A DNA stretch of 64,000 bases from NCBI RefSeq assembly GCF_037201975.1, contig NZ_CP147520.1, forward strand, positions 7,006,001 through 7,070,000, read 5' to 3'. Both the position numbers and the translations under genes were made by a program. This document shows, one piece after another, positions 18,915 to 25,851 of this stretch (positions within the stretch are counted from its first letter, which is position 1; each line of letters begins with the position of its first letter). Under the pieces are notes generated by a model. It had not been told where the DNA came from and ran no database searches. It was given only the letters and a program-made list of their open reading frames with translations. The DNA comes from Streptomyces sp. TG1A-60. GTDB lineage: Bacteria; Actinomycetota; Actinomycetes; Streptomycetales; Streptomycetaceae.

Positions 18915-19844
18915 TCATGTGCGCGGCCTGACCTGCGTCAGGGCCGCGCCCGTCAGGACGATCGCCGCGCCGACCGGTGTCGACCAGGTGAGGGACTCGC
19001 CGAGGAGGGCGACACCCGCGGCGGTGGCGATGACCGGGATGAAGTAGGTGACCATCTGGGCGGTCGTCGGGCCGACCTCGGAGACGAGACCGTACTGGAG
19101 GAGCATGGCGACACCCGTGCCGAGGGCGCCCAGTGCGACGACCGCCAGCAGGGGCAGCACCGGGAAATGGGTCGGCGCAGTAGTGAACAGCGGGGTGACA
19201 AAGCCCAGTTGGGCGGTGGCCAGCAGAAGTTGGGCGCCGGTGAGGGAGAGGTGCGAGTGGGTGGTGCCGGCCAGCGTGCGGCGGACGTAGATCCAGCCGA
19301 CCGGGTAGCTGAGGGAGGCCACCAGGGCCATCGCGGTGCCTTCGGCGTCCAGGCCGCTGAAGCCCTGCCAGGCGCCGAGCACGGTGAGGACGCCGAGGAA
19401 ACCGAGGCCGAGACCCGCGACCCGCACCCGCGTCGGGCGGTCCTCCGAGAGCGCGACCAGGGAGAGGGCCATGCCCCACAGCGGTGAGGTCGCGTTGCAG
19501 ATGCCGGCCAGCGTGGACGGGATCGTCAGCTCCGCGTAGGCGAAGAGCGAGAACGGCAGCGCGTTGAGGAGGAAGGCCGCCACCGTGAGATGGCCCCAGG
19601 TGCGGGCGCCGCGCGGCAGTCGCTGTCGCTTCACCGCCATCGCCGCCGCGAGGACCAGTGTGCCGAACAGCAGCCGACCGCAAGTGACGTGGAACGGCGC
19701 GTAGGCCTCCGTGCCCACCTTGATCAGAAGAAAACTGAAGCCCCAGACGAGGGAGAGGAAGGCGAAGCGCAGCCGCCAGTCGACGCCGGCGCGGCGGCCT
19801 TCGGGGACGCGGACAGGGGCCCGGGTGGAAGCGGCGGTGGTCAT
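18915..19844 (-). CDS. EamA family (DMT) transporter
   Basis: 309 aa from the ATG of MTTAASTRAP; the 52 in-frame codons upstream run through the divergent promoter region. Ten hydrophobic segments form two EamA repeats, with SLVWGFSFLLIKVGTEAYAP at the first helix and GLVSEVGPTTAQMVTYFIPV in the second repeat. It is a drug/metabolite-type exporter of unknown substrate. It is divergent from a LysR regulator with a textbook LysR-type site between them, so control by that regulator is a strong inference. The ribosome binding site is weak. Confidence 0.85.
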   Translation of the reverse strand: MTTAASTRAPVRVPEGRRAGVDWRLRFAFLSLVWGFSFLLIKVGTEAYAPFHVTCGRLLFGTLVLAAAMAVKRQRLPRGARTWGHLTVAAFLLNALPFSLFAYAELTIPSTLAGICNATSPLWGMALSLVALSEDRPTRVRVAGLGLGFLGVLTVLGAWQGFSGLDAEGTAMALVASLSYPVGWIYVRRTLAGTTHSHLSLTGAQLLLATAQLGFVTPLFTTAPTHFPVLPLLAVVALGALGTGVAMLLQYGLVSEVGPTTAQMVTYFIPVIATAAGVALLGESLTWSTPVGAAIVLTGAALTQVRPRT

Positions 19845-19866
19845 ACGGGCAACGATGCAGCCGATC

Positions 19867-19889
19867 AATCTCTTAGTACAAATGAGATT
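19867..19889 (+). promoter_or_regulatory. LysR-type operator
   Basis: AATCTC and GAGATT form a perfect 6-bp inverted repeat separated by 11 bases (TTAGTACAAAT), the classic T-N11-A layout. It lies between the divergent exporter and lysR genes, 31 bp before the lysR start. Confidence 0.6.
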
Positions 19890-19906
19890 TGGTGAGCCGA
19901 ATTGCG

Positions 19907-19912
19907 TAGTAT
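19907..19912 (+). promoter_or_regulatory. -10 element of the leaderless lysR gene
   Basis: TAGTAT ends seven bases before the ATG at 19920, with no Shine-Dalgarno sequence. The arrangement fits a leaderless transcript. Confidence 0.5.
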
Positions 19913-19919
19913 CACTTAT

Positions 19920-20831
19920 ATGTTGAACCTGGAGCGCCTGCGCACCCTCGACGCCCTCGCCCGGCACGGCTCGGTCAGCGGGGCCGCCGAAGGGCTGCAC
20001 GTGACGACCTCGGCCGTCTCACAGCAGATGGCCAAGCTGGAGCGGGAGGTGGGGCAGCGGCTCCTCGCCAAGAACGGGCGCGGTGTGCGGCTCACCGACG
20101 CCGGGCGGCTGCTCGCCGACCATGCCGCGCGCATCCTGTCGCAGGTCGAGCTGGCGCAGTCGGACCTGGAGGCGCAACGGGGACAGGTCGTCGGCGAGCT
20201 GCGGCTGGCCGCGTTCCCCACCGCCGTCCGGGGGCTGTTTCCCACCGTCTTCCGCGCGCTGCGGGACGGCCATCCGGCGCTGCGCGTCCGCTCACGCGAG
20301 CTGGAACCCGAGCGCGCGATCAACGCGGTGGTCCGGGGCGATGTCGACCTCGCCGTCGTCCTCGACTGGTACAACAAGCCGCTGCCGGTGCCAGAAGGGC
20401 TCGCCAGGGCCGCGATCCTCGACGATCCGGTGGAGGTGGCGCTGCCCGAGGAGCACCCGCTCGCCGGCCGGGACGACATCGACCTGCGGGAGCTGGCCGA
20501 CGAGCCGTGGGTCGTCTGGCCCGAGGGCGAGTTCTGCCACGAGTGGCTGCTCTACACGCTGCGCGCCCAGGGCATTGAGCCCCACATCGCCCACCGAGCC
20601 GGCGAGCACCACACCCAACTCGCCCTCGTCGCCGCCGGATTGGGCGTGTGCATCGCGCCCCGGCTCGGCCGCGACCCGATGCCGACCGGTGTGCGGACCG
20701 TGCCGGTGCGTCACCGGGTCCACCGCAGCGTCTACGCGGTGTGGCGCGCGGACGCCGACCGGCGGCCGTCGATCAGGGCCGCCGTGGAGGCGCTCAGGGC
20801 GGCGGGGGCCGCGTGCGGGACGTCGAGCTGA
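19920..20831 (+). CDS. LysR family transcriptional regulator
   Basis: 303 aa. The N-terminal winged helix is clear (LERLRTLDALARHGSVSGAA, then TTSAVSQQMAKLEREVGQRL). It is followed by the periplasmic-binding-like effector domain (GELRLAAFPTAVRGLFPTVF, then AAGLGVCIAPRLGR). It probably controls the divergent EamA exporter through the operator at 19867-19889 and itself. ATG 19920 was preferred over the upstream in-frame GTG 19902, because the -10 box TAGTAT lies between the two. Effector unknown. It ends two bases before the convergent PPOX gene. Confidence 0.9.
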   Translation: MLNLERLRTLDALARHGSVSGAAEGLHVTTSAVSQQMAKLEREVGQRLLAKNGRGVRLTDAGRLLADHAARILSQVELAQSDLEAQRGQVVGELRLAAFPTAVRGLFPTVFRALRDGHPALRVRSRELEPERAINAVVRGDVDLAVVLDWYNKPLPVPEGLARAAILDDPVEVALPEEHPLAGRDDIDLRELADEPWVVWPEGEFCHEWLLYTLRAQGIEPHIAHRAGEHHTQLALVAAGLGVCIAPRLGRDPMPTGVRTVPVRHRVHRSVYAVWRADADRRPSIRAAVEALRAAGAACGTSS

Positions 20832-20833
20832 CC

Positions 20834-21298
20834 CTACGACCCCAGCTTGCGGAAGTCCCAGGACGCGATCGCCTCCGGCGTCAGCCGCAGCCAGGCGTGC
20901 CTGCCGTCGTGCGGCATCTCGTCGATCCCGAAGTTCTTGCGGGCGAACAGCCGTTCCACCTCGACGAGTTCGGGGCGCGGCTCGCCCGTGCGCGGCGCCT
21001 CGCCGATGAACTCGACGCTCCCGGACAGCTCGACGCCGCGCAGTTCGCCGTACTCCCCGCCCGCGTCGACCACGACGGCGACGCGCGGATCGCGGCGCAG
21101 CGCGGACCAGCGTTTGCTGCGGGTGATCGAGTACAGCCAGAGCGAGGTGCCGTCCCAGAGGAACCAGAGCGGGCTGACGTGCGGCGCCCCGCCGGCCGAG
21201 ACCGTCGCCACCCGGCAGGTCCGCTGAGCGCTCAGGAAGGCGTCCCGTTCGGCGGGCTCCATCATGATCTTCCGGCCCCGGCGCTGAGTGACGGTCAT
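20834..21298 (-). CDS. PPOX-class F420/FMN-dependent pyridoxamine phosphate oxidase-like protein
   Basis: 154 aa single split-barrel domain. Family stretches are FLSAQRTCRVATVSAGGAPH, VSPLWFLWDGTSLWLYSITR and RDPRVAVVVDAGGEYGELRG. Such small actinobacterial PPOX proteins bind flavin or coenzyme F420 and reduce or bind small molecules; the substrate is unknown. The start is fixed by GGAGGGGATCGCC directly upstream. It reads convergently with lysR (2 bp apart). A 108-bp gap separates it from the divergent isochorismatase-fold gene. Confidence 0.83.
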   Translation of the reverse strand: MTVTQRRGRKIMMEPAERDAFLSAQRTCRVATVSAGGAPHVSPLWFLWDGTSLWLYSITRSKRWSALRRDPRVAVVVDAGGEYGELRGVELSGSVEFIGEAPRTGEPRPELVEVERLFARKNFGIDEMPHDGRHAWLRLTPEAIASWDFRKLGS

Positions 21299-21406
21299 GG
21301 CGATCCCCTCCGCTGACGTGGCGTCAGAAGAGCATCGGGCGTCTTCCGTCCATGTGCAAGGGGCGATACGCTCGCGCGCCCCAGCGCCGACGCCGAGGGG
21401 GCCGTC

Positions 21407-22060
21407 ATGCCGTCGTACGCGAGTGATTCGAAGAGGCACCGGGAGCTGGGCCGACTTCTCGATCCCGCCACCACCGTCCTGCTCACCGTCGAGTGCCAAC
21501 GGGGCGTCGTCGGACCGGACGGCGCGTTGCCCGAACTCGCCCGGGAGGCCCGCTCCTCCGGGGCGCTGGCCCAAGTGGCCCGGCTGGTCGACGCGGCTCA
21601 TGTGCATGGCGTACAGGTGCTGCACGCCATCGCCGAGCGGCGTCCCGACGGGCGGGGAGCCAACCGCAACGCCCGCCTGTTCCGCGCGGCGGAGCGGCTG
21701 CCCGTACGGCAGTTGACCGGCAGCGCGGCCGTATGTGTCGCGCCGCCCATCGAGGTCGCCGAGGAAGACCTGATCGTGCGGCGGCTGCACGGACTGTCCC
21801 CGCTGGCGGGCACCGACGTGGACGCGCTGCTGCGCAACCTGGGGTGCCGCACGCTGATCGTCACCGGCGTCTCGGCCAACGTGGCCGTCCCGAACGCCGT
21901 GTTCGACGCGGTGAACCTCGGCTACACGGTCGTCGTGCCCGGGGACGCCATCGCGGGGGTGCCTGCCGACTACACCCCCGCGATGACCCGCCACACCCTC
22001 GCGTTGGTCGCCACGGTCGTGACCACGGACGAGGTGCTGGCCTGTTTCGAACAGGGCTAG
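21407..22060 (+). CDS. Isochorismatase-fold protein lacking the catalytic triad
   Basis: 217 aa with a clear cysteine-hydrolase fold (LDPATTVLLTVECQRGVVG, then TLIVTGVSANVAVPNAVFDA and GYTVVVPGDA). The active enzymes use an Asp-Lys-Cys triad. Here the Asp position is glutamate (E29 in VECQRG), the Lys position reads arginine (about R126) and the nucleophilic cysteine is alanine (A160 in SANVAVPNAV). The fold without the triad suggests a non-hydrolytic binding role, which is inference. It is cytoplasmic. AGGGGG precedes the ATG. It is a single gene, convergent with the Rieske gene across a hairpin. Confidence 0.8.
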   Translation: MPSYASDSKRHRELGRLLDPATTVLLTVECQRGVVGPDGALPELAREARSSGALAQVARLVDAAHVHGVQVLHAIAERRPDGRGANRNARLFRAAERLPVRQLTGSAAVCVAPPIEVAEEDLIVRRLHGLSPLAGTDVDALLRNLGCRTLIVTGVSANVAVPNAVFDAVNLGYTVVVPGDAIAGVPADYTPAMTRHTLALVATVVTTDEVLACFEQG

Positions 22061-22102
22061 TGGTGGGAGGAGGGCGCCTGGCAAGCGTCGGGTCCGAACA
22101 AG

Positions 22103-22134
22103 CGTCGGTCCAACCCCATGCGCCCCGACCGACG
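22103..22134. terminator. Hairpin between convergent genes
   Basis: CGTCGGTC and GACCGACG form a perfect 8-bp stem with a 16-nt loop, placed between the isochorismatase-fold and Rieske genes. It could terminate both. Confidence 0.5.
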
Positions 22135-22614
22135 TCAGGCCAGCATGATCGACTCTCCTGAGACGCTGACCTCCTTGGCGGGCAGCGCCTTCGTCGCCGG
22201 GCCGCTCTGCACGCTGCCGTCGGTGATCGAGAAGTTGCTGTTGTGGCAGGGGCAGTTGATCACGCCGTCGGCGATCGACTTCACCGCACACCCCTGGTGG
22301 GTGCACACCGAGGAGAAGGCCTTGTAGGTGCCCGCCTCCGGCTGGGTGACGACGACGCCCTCACTCTCGAAGATCTTGCCGCCTCCCTCGGGGATGTCCG
22401 AGGTCTTGGCGATCTCCTTGCCGGCCGCGTCGCCGCCGCTCGCGCTGCCGCTGCTCGCGTCGTCGCCCGCGTCGGAACCGGACGAGACCGAGCTCGACGA
22501 GTCGTCGTCCGACCCGCACGCGGTCAGCGCGACGGCGAGCCCCGCCACGCCGGCCGCGGTCATGACGGTGCGACGGGCCGGCTCGTGTGCGGGTTTGATC
22601 GTTTCGCTGGTCAT
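22135..22614 (-). CDS. Rieske [2Fe-2S] lipoprotein with Tat-type signal
   Basis: 159 aa from the ATG with GGAAGGA upstream; the longer start at 22656 lacks a ribosome site. The signal region has twin arginines (EPARRTVMTAAGVAGLAVAL) and a lipobox LTAC with C33, so the protein is probably folded with its cluster, exported by Tat and lipid-anchored. A Ser/Gly/Asp-rich linker (about 35-65) leads to a Rieske domain with CTHQGC (C104, H106) and CPCH (C121, H124) as cluster ligands and C109/C123 as the likely disulfide. It resembles Streptomyces Rieske ferredoxin-like proteins of unknown electron partner. Confidence 0.88.
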   Translation of the reverse strand: MTSETIKPAHEPARRTVMTAAGVAGLAVALTACGSDDDSSSSVSSGSDAGDDASSGSASGGDAAGKEIAKTSDIPEGGGKIFESEGVVVTQPEAGTYKAFSSVCTHQGCAVKSIADGVINCPCHNSNFSITDGSVQSGPATKALPAKEVSVSGESIMLA

Positions 22615-22759
22615 GCTGACGATTCCTTCCGGTGATGCGTTCGCACTTTCGCCCATGAATACGAGGCGGCCGTGCTTGAACGTTCAGACAGGTTCCATAT
22701 CTTGACGCGTCCCGGATCACAGCGGCGTCAAGAGGAGCTGTCGGTCTGCTGTCGGCCAG

Positions 22760-22765
22760 TAGCCT
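22760..22765 (+). promoter_or_regulatory. -10 element of the leaderless hipA-like gene
   Basis: TAGCCT ends six bases before ATG 22772 and there is no Shine-Dalgarno sequence, so a leaderless transcript is likely. Confidence 0.45.
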
Positions 22766-22771
22766 GGGGCA

Positions 22772-23527
22772 ATGCTCAAGGAAGTCAGCGCGACCCGGTA
22801 CATCGCGCCGTTGCGTGAGGGCGGCTCGTTGCCGGGGCTCGTCGAGGCCGACGACCGCGGGACGTACGTCCTGAAGTTCAGCGGCGCGGGTCAGGGCCGC
22901 AAGACGCTCGTCGCGGAGGTTGTCTGCGGTGAGCTGGCCCGGCGGCTCGGTCTGCGGGTGCCCGGTCTTGTGACCGTCGACCTCGACCCCGTCCTGGGTC
23001 TTGGCGAGCCGGACGAACGGGTGCAGGAGTTGATCAAGTCCAGTGGCGGCACCAACCTCGGGATGGACTTCCTGACCCGGGCGATCGGCTTCGACCCGCT
23101 CGCGTTCGAGGTGAGCCCCGAGGAGGCCGGGCGGATCCTCTGGTTCGACGCGCTGATCAACAACGTCGACCGCTCCTGGCGCAACCCCAACCTGTTGATG
23201 TGGCACGGTGAGCTGTGGCTCATCGACCACGGCGCCACCCTGATCTGGCACCACCACTGGCCCGGCGCCCGCACCTCCGCCGCCAAGCCCTACGACGCCT
23301 GCGACCACGCCCTCGCGCGCTTCGGCCCCGATGTCGCGGCGGCTGCCGCCGGGCTCGCGCCCCTGGTCACCGGGGAACTGCTCGCCGAGGTGACCGCCGA
23401 GATCCCGGACGTGTGGCTGAGGGACGAGCCCGGCTTCGAGACGCCGGACGCGCTGCGGCGGGCGTACGCGGAGCCCCTGCTCGCGCGGGCCGCCGGCATT
23501 CACGAACGTATCGAGGGGATCTGGTGA
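22772..23527 (+). CDS. HipA-like kinase family protein
   Basis: 251 aa, shorter than E. coli HipA (440 aa) and lacking the N-subdomain. The kinase core is visible. K35 in YVLKFSG probably binds ATP, and E49 follows in AEVV. The catalytic segment WFDALINNVDRSWRNPN carries D133 and N138, and LIDHG (D152) matches the metal-binding Asp. HipA phosphorylates glutamyl-tRNA synthetase and causes growth arrest; the substrate of this shorter type is unknown. The gene is coupled to a DUF3037 gene by a 4-bp overlap, with no HipB-type helix-turn-helix gene nearby. Confidence 0.8.
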   Translation: MLKEVSATRYIAPLREGGSLPGLVEADDRGTYVLKFSGAGQGRKTLVAEVVCGELARRLGLRVPGLVTVDLDPVLGLGEPDERVQELIKSSGGTNLGMDFLTRAIGFDPLAFEVSPEEAGRILWFDALINNVDRSWRNPNLLMWHGELWLIDHGATLIWHHHWPGARTSAAKPYDACDHALARFGPDVAAAAAGLAPLVTGELLAEVTAEIPDVWLRDEPGFETPDALRRAYAEPLLARAAGIHERIEGIW

Positions 23528-23934
23528 GCGACCGCTTCCTGGGCACCGGGGCGACCGGACAGGACGTCTACGAGTACGCGCTGCTGCGGGTCGTGCCCCG
23601 GATCGAGCGCGGCGAGTGCGTCAACGCGGGCGTCCTCGTGTACAGCCGCTCCCGGGCCCTCGTGGCCGCCCGCACCCACCTGGACGAGGCCAAGCTGCTC
23701 GCCCTGGACCCCGGGGCGGACGTGGTCGGCGTACGCGCCGCGCTGCGCGCCGTGGAGGGCGTGTGCGTCGGGGGAGAGGCGGCGGGTCAGGCCGCCCGCG
23801 ACGACGCAGGGCGGCGGTTCCGGTGGCTCGTCGCACCCCGTTCGACGGTCGTCCAGGCGGGGCCCGTGCACACGGGGCTCACGGCGGATCCGGCGGCGGA
23901 GGCCGAGCGGCTGCTGGCTCTGCTGGTGAAGTGA
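23524..23934 (+). CDS. DUF3037 domain protein, partner of the HipA-like kinase
   Basis: 136 aa. The start GTG overlaps the kinase stop as GTGA, so translation is coupled. The DUF3037 core is seen in YEYALLRVVPRIERGECVNA, then GVLVYSRSRALVAARTHLDE and FRWLVAPRSTVVQAGPVHTG. No catalytic motif or DNA-binding domain is obvious and the protein should be soluble. The fixed pairing with a HipA-like kinase suggests a regulator, antitoxin or substrate of the kinase; this is inference. Nothing else belongs to this short operon, since fabG has its own promoter. Confidence 0.82.
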   Translation: MSDRFLGTGATGQDVYEYALLRVVPRIERGECVNAGVLVYSRSRALVAARTHLDEAKLLALDPGADVVGVRAALRAVEGVCVGGEAAGQAARDDAGRRFRWLVAPRSTVVQAGPVHTGLTADPAAEAERLLALLVK

Positions 23935-24013
23935 CGGACCGGTGAACACCCGACACGGACCTGTTCGAACGGTCGCCGGAGGGCCGGCGTCAGGGATCAC
24001 ACCTGGTGGAGCG

Positions 24014-24042
24014 TTGACACCGGGTGCCAGGACTTCTAGCGT
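24014..24042 (+). promoter_or_regulatory. Consensus promoter of the fabG operon
   Basis: TTGACA (24014-24019) and TAGCGT (24037-24042) are spaced by 17 bp. The predicted start lies near 24050, giving a leader of about 75 nt before fabG. Confidence 0.7.
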
Positions 24043-24060
24043 CACGTGTGCTGAAGGTAC

Positions 24061-24074
24061 TAAGCGGTCGCTCA
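24061..24074 (+). promoter_or_regulatory. Candidate TetR-type operator in the fabG leader
   Basis: TAAGCGGTCGCTCA has the imperfect symmetry TNAGCG-NN-CGCTNA typical of TetR-family sites. It lies just downstream of the predicted transcript start, where binding would block elongation. Confidence 0.4.
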
Positions 24075-24124
24075 CCCAGTGGGGCGCCGCAGGAGCCGCA
24101 TCCCAAGGGCGAGGAGAACCAGCA

Positions 24125-24886
24125 ATGTCCACCACTGAGCAGCGTGTGGCCGTGGTCACCGGTGGCGCGCGCGGCATCGGCGCCGCGACCGCCGTACGAC
24201 TGGCCGCCGAGGGGCGTGCCGTCGCGGTGATCGACCTCGACGAGGCCGCGTGCAAGGACGCCGTGGAGAAGATCACCGCCGCCGGCGGCAAGGCGCTCGC
24301 GGTCGGCTGCGACGTCTCCGACGAGGCCCAGGTCGAGGCCGCCGTCGCCCGGATCGCCGAGGAGCTGGGCGCCCCCACGATCCTGGTGAACAACGCCGGC
24401 GTGCTCCGCGACAACCTGTTGTTCAAGATGAGCGCGTCCGACTGGGACACGGTCATGAACGTGCATCTGCGCGGCGCCTTCCTGATGGCCAAGGCAGTCC
24501 AGAAGTACATGGTCGAGGCCAAGTTCGGCCGGATCGTGAACCTGTCCTCGTCGTCCGCGCTGGGCAACCGCGGTCAGGCCAACTACTCCGCCGCCAAGGC
24601 CGGTCTGCAGGGCTTCACCAAGACCCTCGCCATCGAGCTCGGCAAGTTCGGCGTCACCGTCAACGCCGTCGCGCCCGGTTTCATCGTCACCGACATGACC
24701 GCGGCCACCGCGGCCCGGGTCGGCATGGGCTTCGAGGACTTCCAGGCCGCGGCGGCCACGCAGATCCCCGTGCAGCGCGTCGGCAGGCCGGAGGACATCG
24801 CGGGTGCCATCGCGTACTTCACGGGCGAGGAGGCCGGATTCGTCTCCGGCCAGGTGCTGTACGTCGCCGGCGGACCGCTCAACTAG
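24125..24886 (+). CDS. fabG: 3-oxoacyl-ACP reductase FabG-type SDR
   Basis: 253 aa from ATG 24125, preceded by GAGGAG; 61 further in-frame codons upstream cover the promoter. Motifs: TGGARGIG near 13-20, NNAGV, catalytic serine in NLSSSSALGNRGQ, and YSAAKAG with the Tyr/Lys pair. PGFIVTDMTAA matches FabG proteins, which use NADPH to reduce 3-oxoacyl-ACP in fatty-acid synthesis. Streptomyces carry several FabG paralogs and this one is outside the main fatty-acid cluster, so a specialised or degradative role is possible. It is followed after 10 bp by a second SDR in the same operon. Confidence 0.85.
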   Translation: MSTTEQRVAVVTGGARGIGAATAVRLAAEGRAVAVIDLDEAACKDAVEKITAAGGKALAVGCDVSDEAQVEAAVARIAEELGAPTILVNNAGVLRDNLLFKMSASDWDTVMNVHLRGAFLMAKAVQKYMVEAKFGRIVNLSSSSALGNRGQANYSAAKAGLQGFTKTLAIELGKFGVTVNAVAPGFIVTDMTAATAARVGMGFEDFQAAAATQIPVQRVGRPEDIAGAIAYFTGEEAGFVSGQVLYVAGGPLN

Positions 24887-24896
24887 GGGATCGAAC

Positions 24897-25664
24897 ATGA
24901 CTTCGGTGGAACTCCCCGAGCTTTCGGGCAAGGTCGCCCTCATCACCGGCGCCAGCCGCGGCATCGGTCACGGCATCGCCGAGGCCCTCGTCGCGCGCGG
25001 CGACCGGGTGTGCGTCACGGGCCGCAACGAGGACGCCCTCAAGGAGGCCGTCGAGAAGCTCGGCGCCGACCGCGTCATCGGCGTCGCCGGCAAGGCCCAC
25101 GACGAGGCCCACCAGGCGCAGGCCGTCGAGCGCACCATGGAGGCATTCGGGCGCGTCGACTTCCTGGTCAACAACGCCGGTACGAACCCGGTGTTCGGCC
25201 CCATCGCCGACCTCGACCTGAACGTGGCGCGCAAGGTGTTCGAGACCAACGTCGTCTCCGCCCTCGGCTTCGCGCAGAAGACCTGGCACGCCTGGCAGAA
25301 GGACAACGGCGGCGCGATCGTCAACATCGCCTCCGTCGCCGGTGTCTCCGCGTCGCCGTTCATCGGCGCGTACGGCATCAGTAAGGCCGCCATGATCAAC
25401 CTGACCCTGCAGCTGGCGCACGAGTACGCGCCGAGGGTGCGGGCCAACGCGATCGCGCCCGCCGTGGTGAAGACGAAGTTCGCGCAGGCCCTGTACGAGG
25501 GCCGGGAGGCGGAGGCCGCGGCGTCCTACCCGCTCGGCCGGCTGGGCGTGCCCTCCGACATCGGCGGCGCCGCCGCGTTCCTCACTTCCGAGCAGTCCGA
25601 CTGGATCACCGGACAGACCCTCGTGGTCGACGGCGGCATCTTCCTCAACGCCGGGGTCGGCTGA
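24897..25664 (+). CDS. SDR family oxidoreductase
   Basis: 255 aa. The cofactor motif TGASRGIG lies at about 19-26, NNAGTNP follows, and the catalytic Tyr/Lys pair is in YGISKAA with the serine in NIASVAGVSAS. The end ITGQTLVVDGG is typical of FabG-like SDRs. It starts 10 bp after the first SDR and shares its promoter. The pair of adjacent reductases suggests sequential or alternative acyl-chain reductions, but no ligase or dehydrase is next to them. A 9-bp hairpin terminator follows. Confidence 0.83.
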   Translation: MTSVELPELSGKVALITGASRGIGHGIAEALVARGDRVCVTGRNEDALKEAVEKLGADRVIGVAGKAHDEAHQAQAVERTMEAFGRVDFLVNNAGTNPVFGPIADLDLNVARKVFETNVVSALGFAQKTWHAWQKDNGGAIVNIASVAGVSASPFIGAYGISKAAMINLTLQLAHEYAPRVRANAIAPAVVKTKFAQALYEGREAEAAASYPLGRLGVPSDIGGAAAFLTSEQSDWITGQTLVVDGGIFLNAGVG

Positions 25665-25675
25665 CCCGCTGCGGT

Positions 25676-25714
25676 GGGCGCCGGTGCATGGTTCACCACA
25701 GGCCTCCGGCGCCC
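25676..25714 (+). terminator. Terminator of the fabG operon
   Basis: GGGCGCCGG and CCGGCGCCC form a perfect 9-bp stem with a 21-nt loop, beginning 12 bases after the SDR stop. Confidence 0.6.
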
Positions 25715-25851
25715 GCCCGCGATCCTCACAGCGACTCGACACAGCCGTCACAGGCGGACCGGTCAGAGGCTCTGCCAGCCGGGCGGGAGTGGCGCGGGGG
25801 CCTGCGGTATCGTTCGGCCACTCTTGGTACGGCATTTCGAGGAGCATCCAC

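Noticed and set aside
20834..22306. 490-codon minus frame extending the PPOX gene
   Set aside because: The PPOX domain starts at 21298 with a strong ribosome site. The upstream part is antisense to the isochorismatase-fold gene.
22660..22715. ECF sigma-type promoter (GGAAC...CGTT) before the Rieske gene
   Set aside because: The spacing between the two elements is about 8 bp, too short for an ECF promoter.
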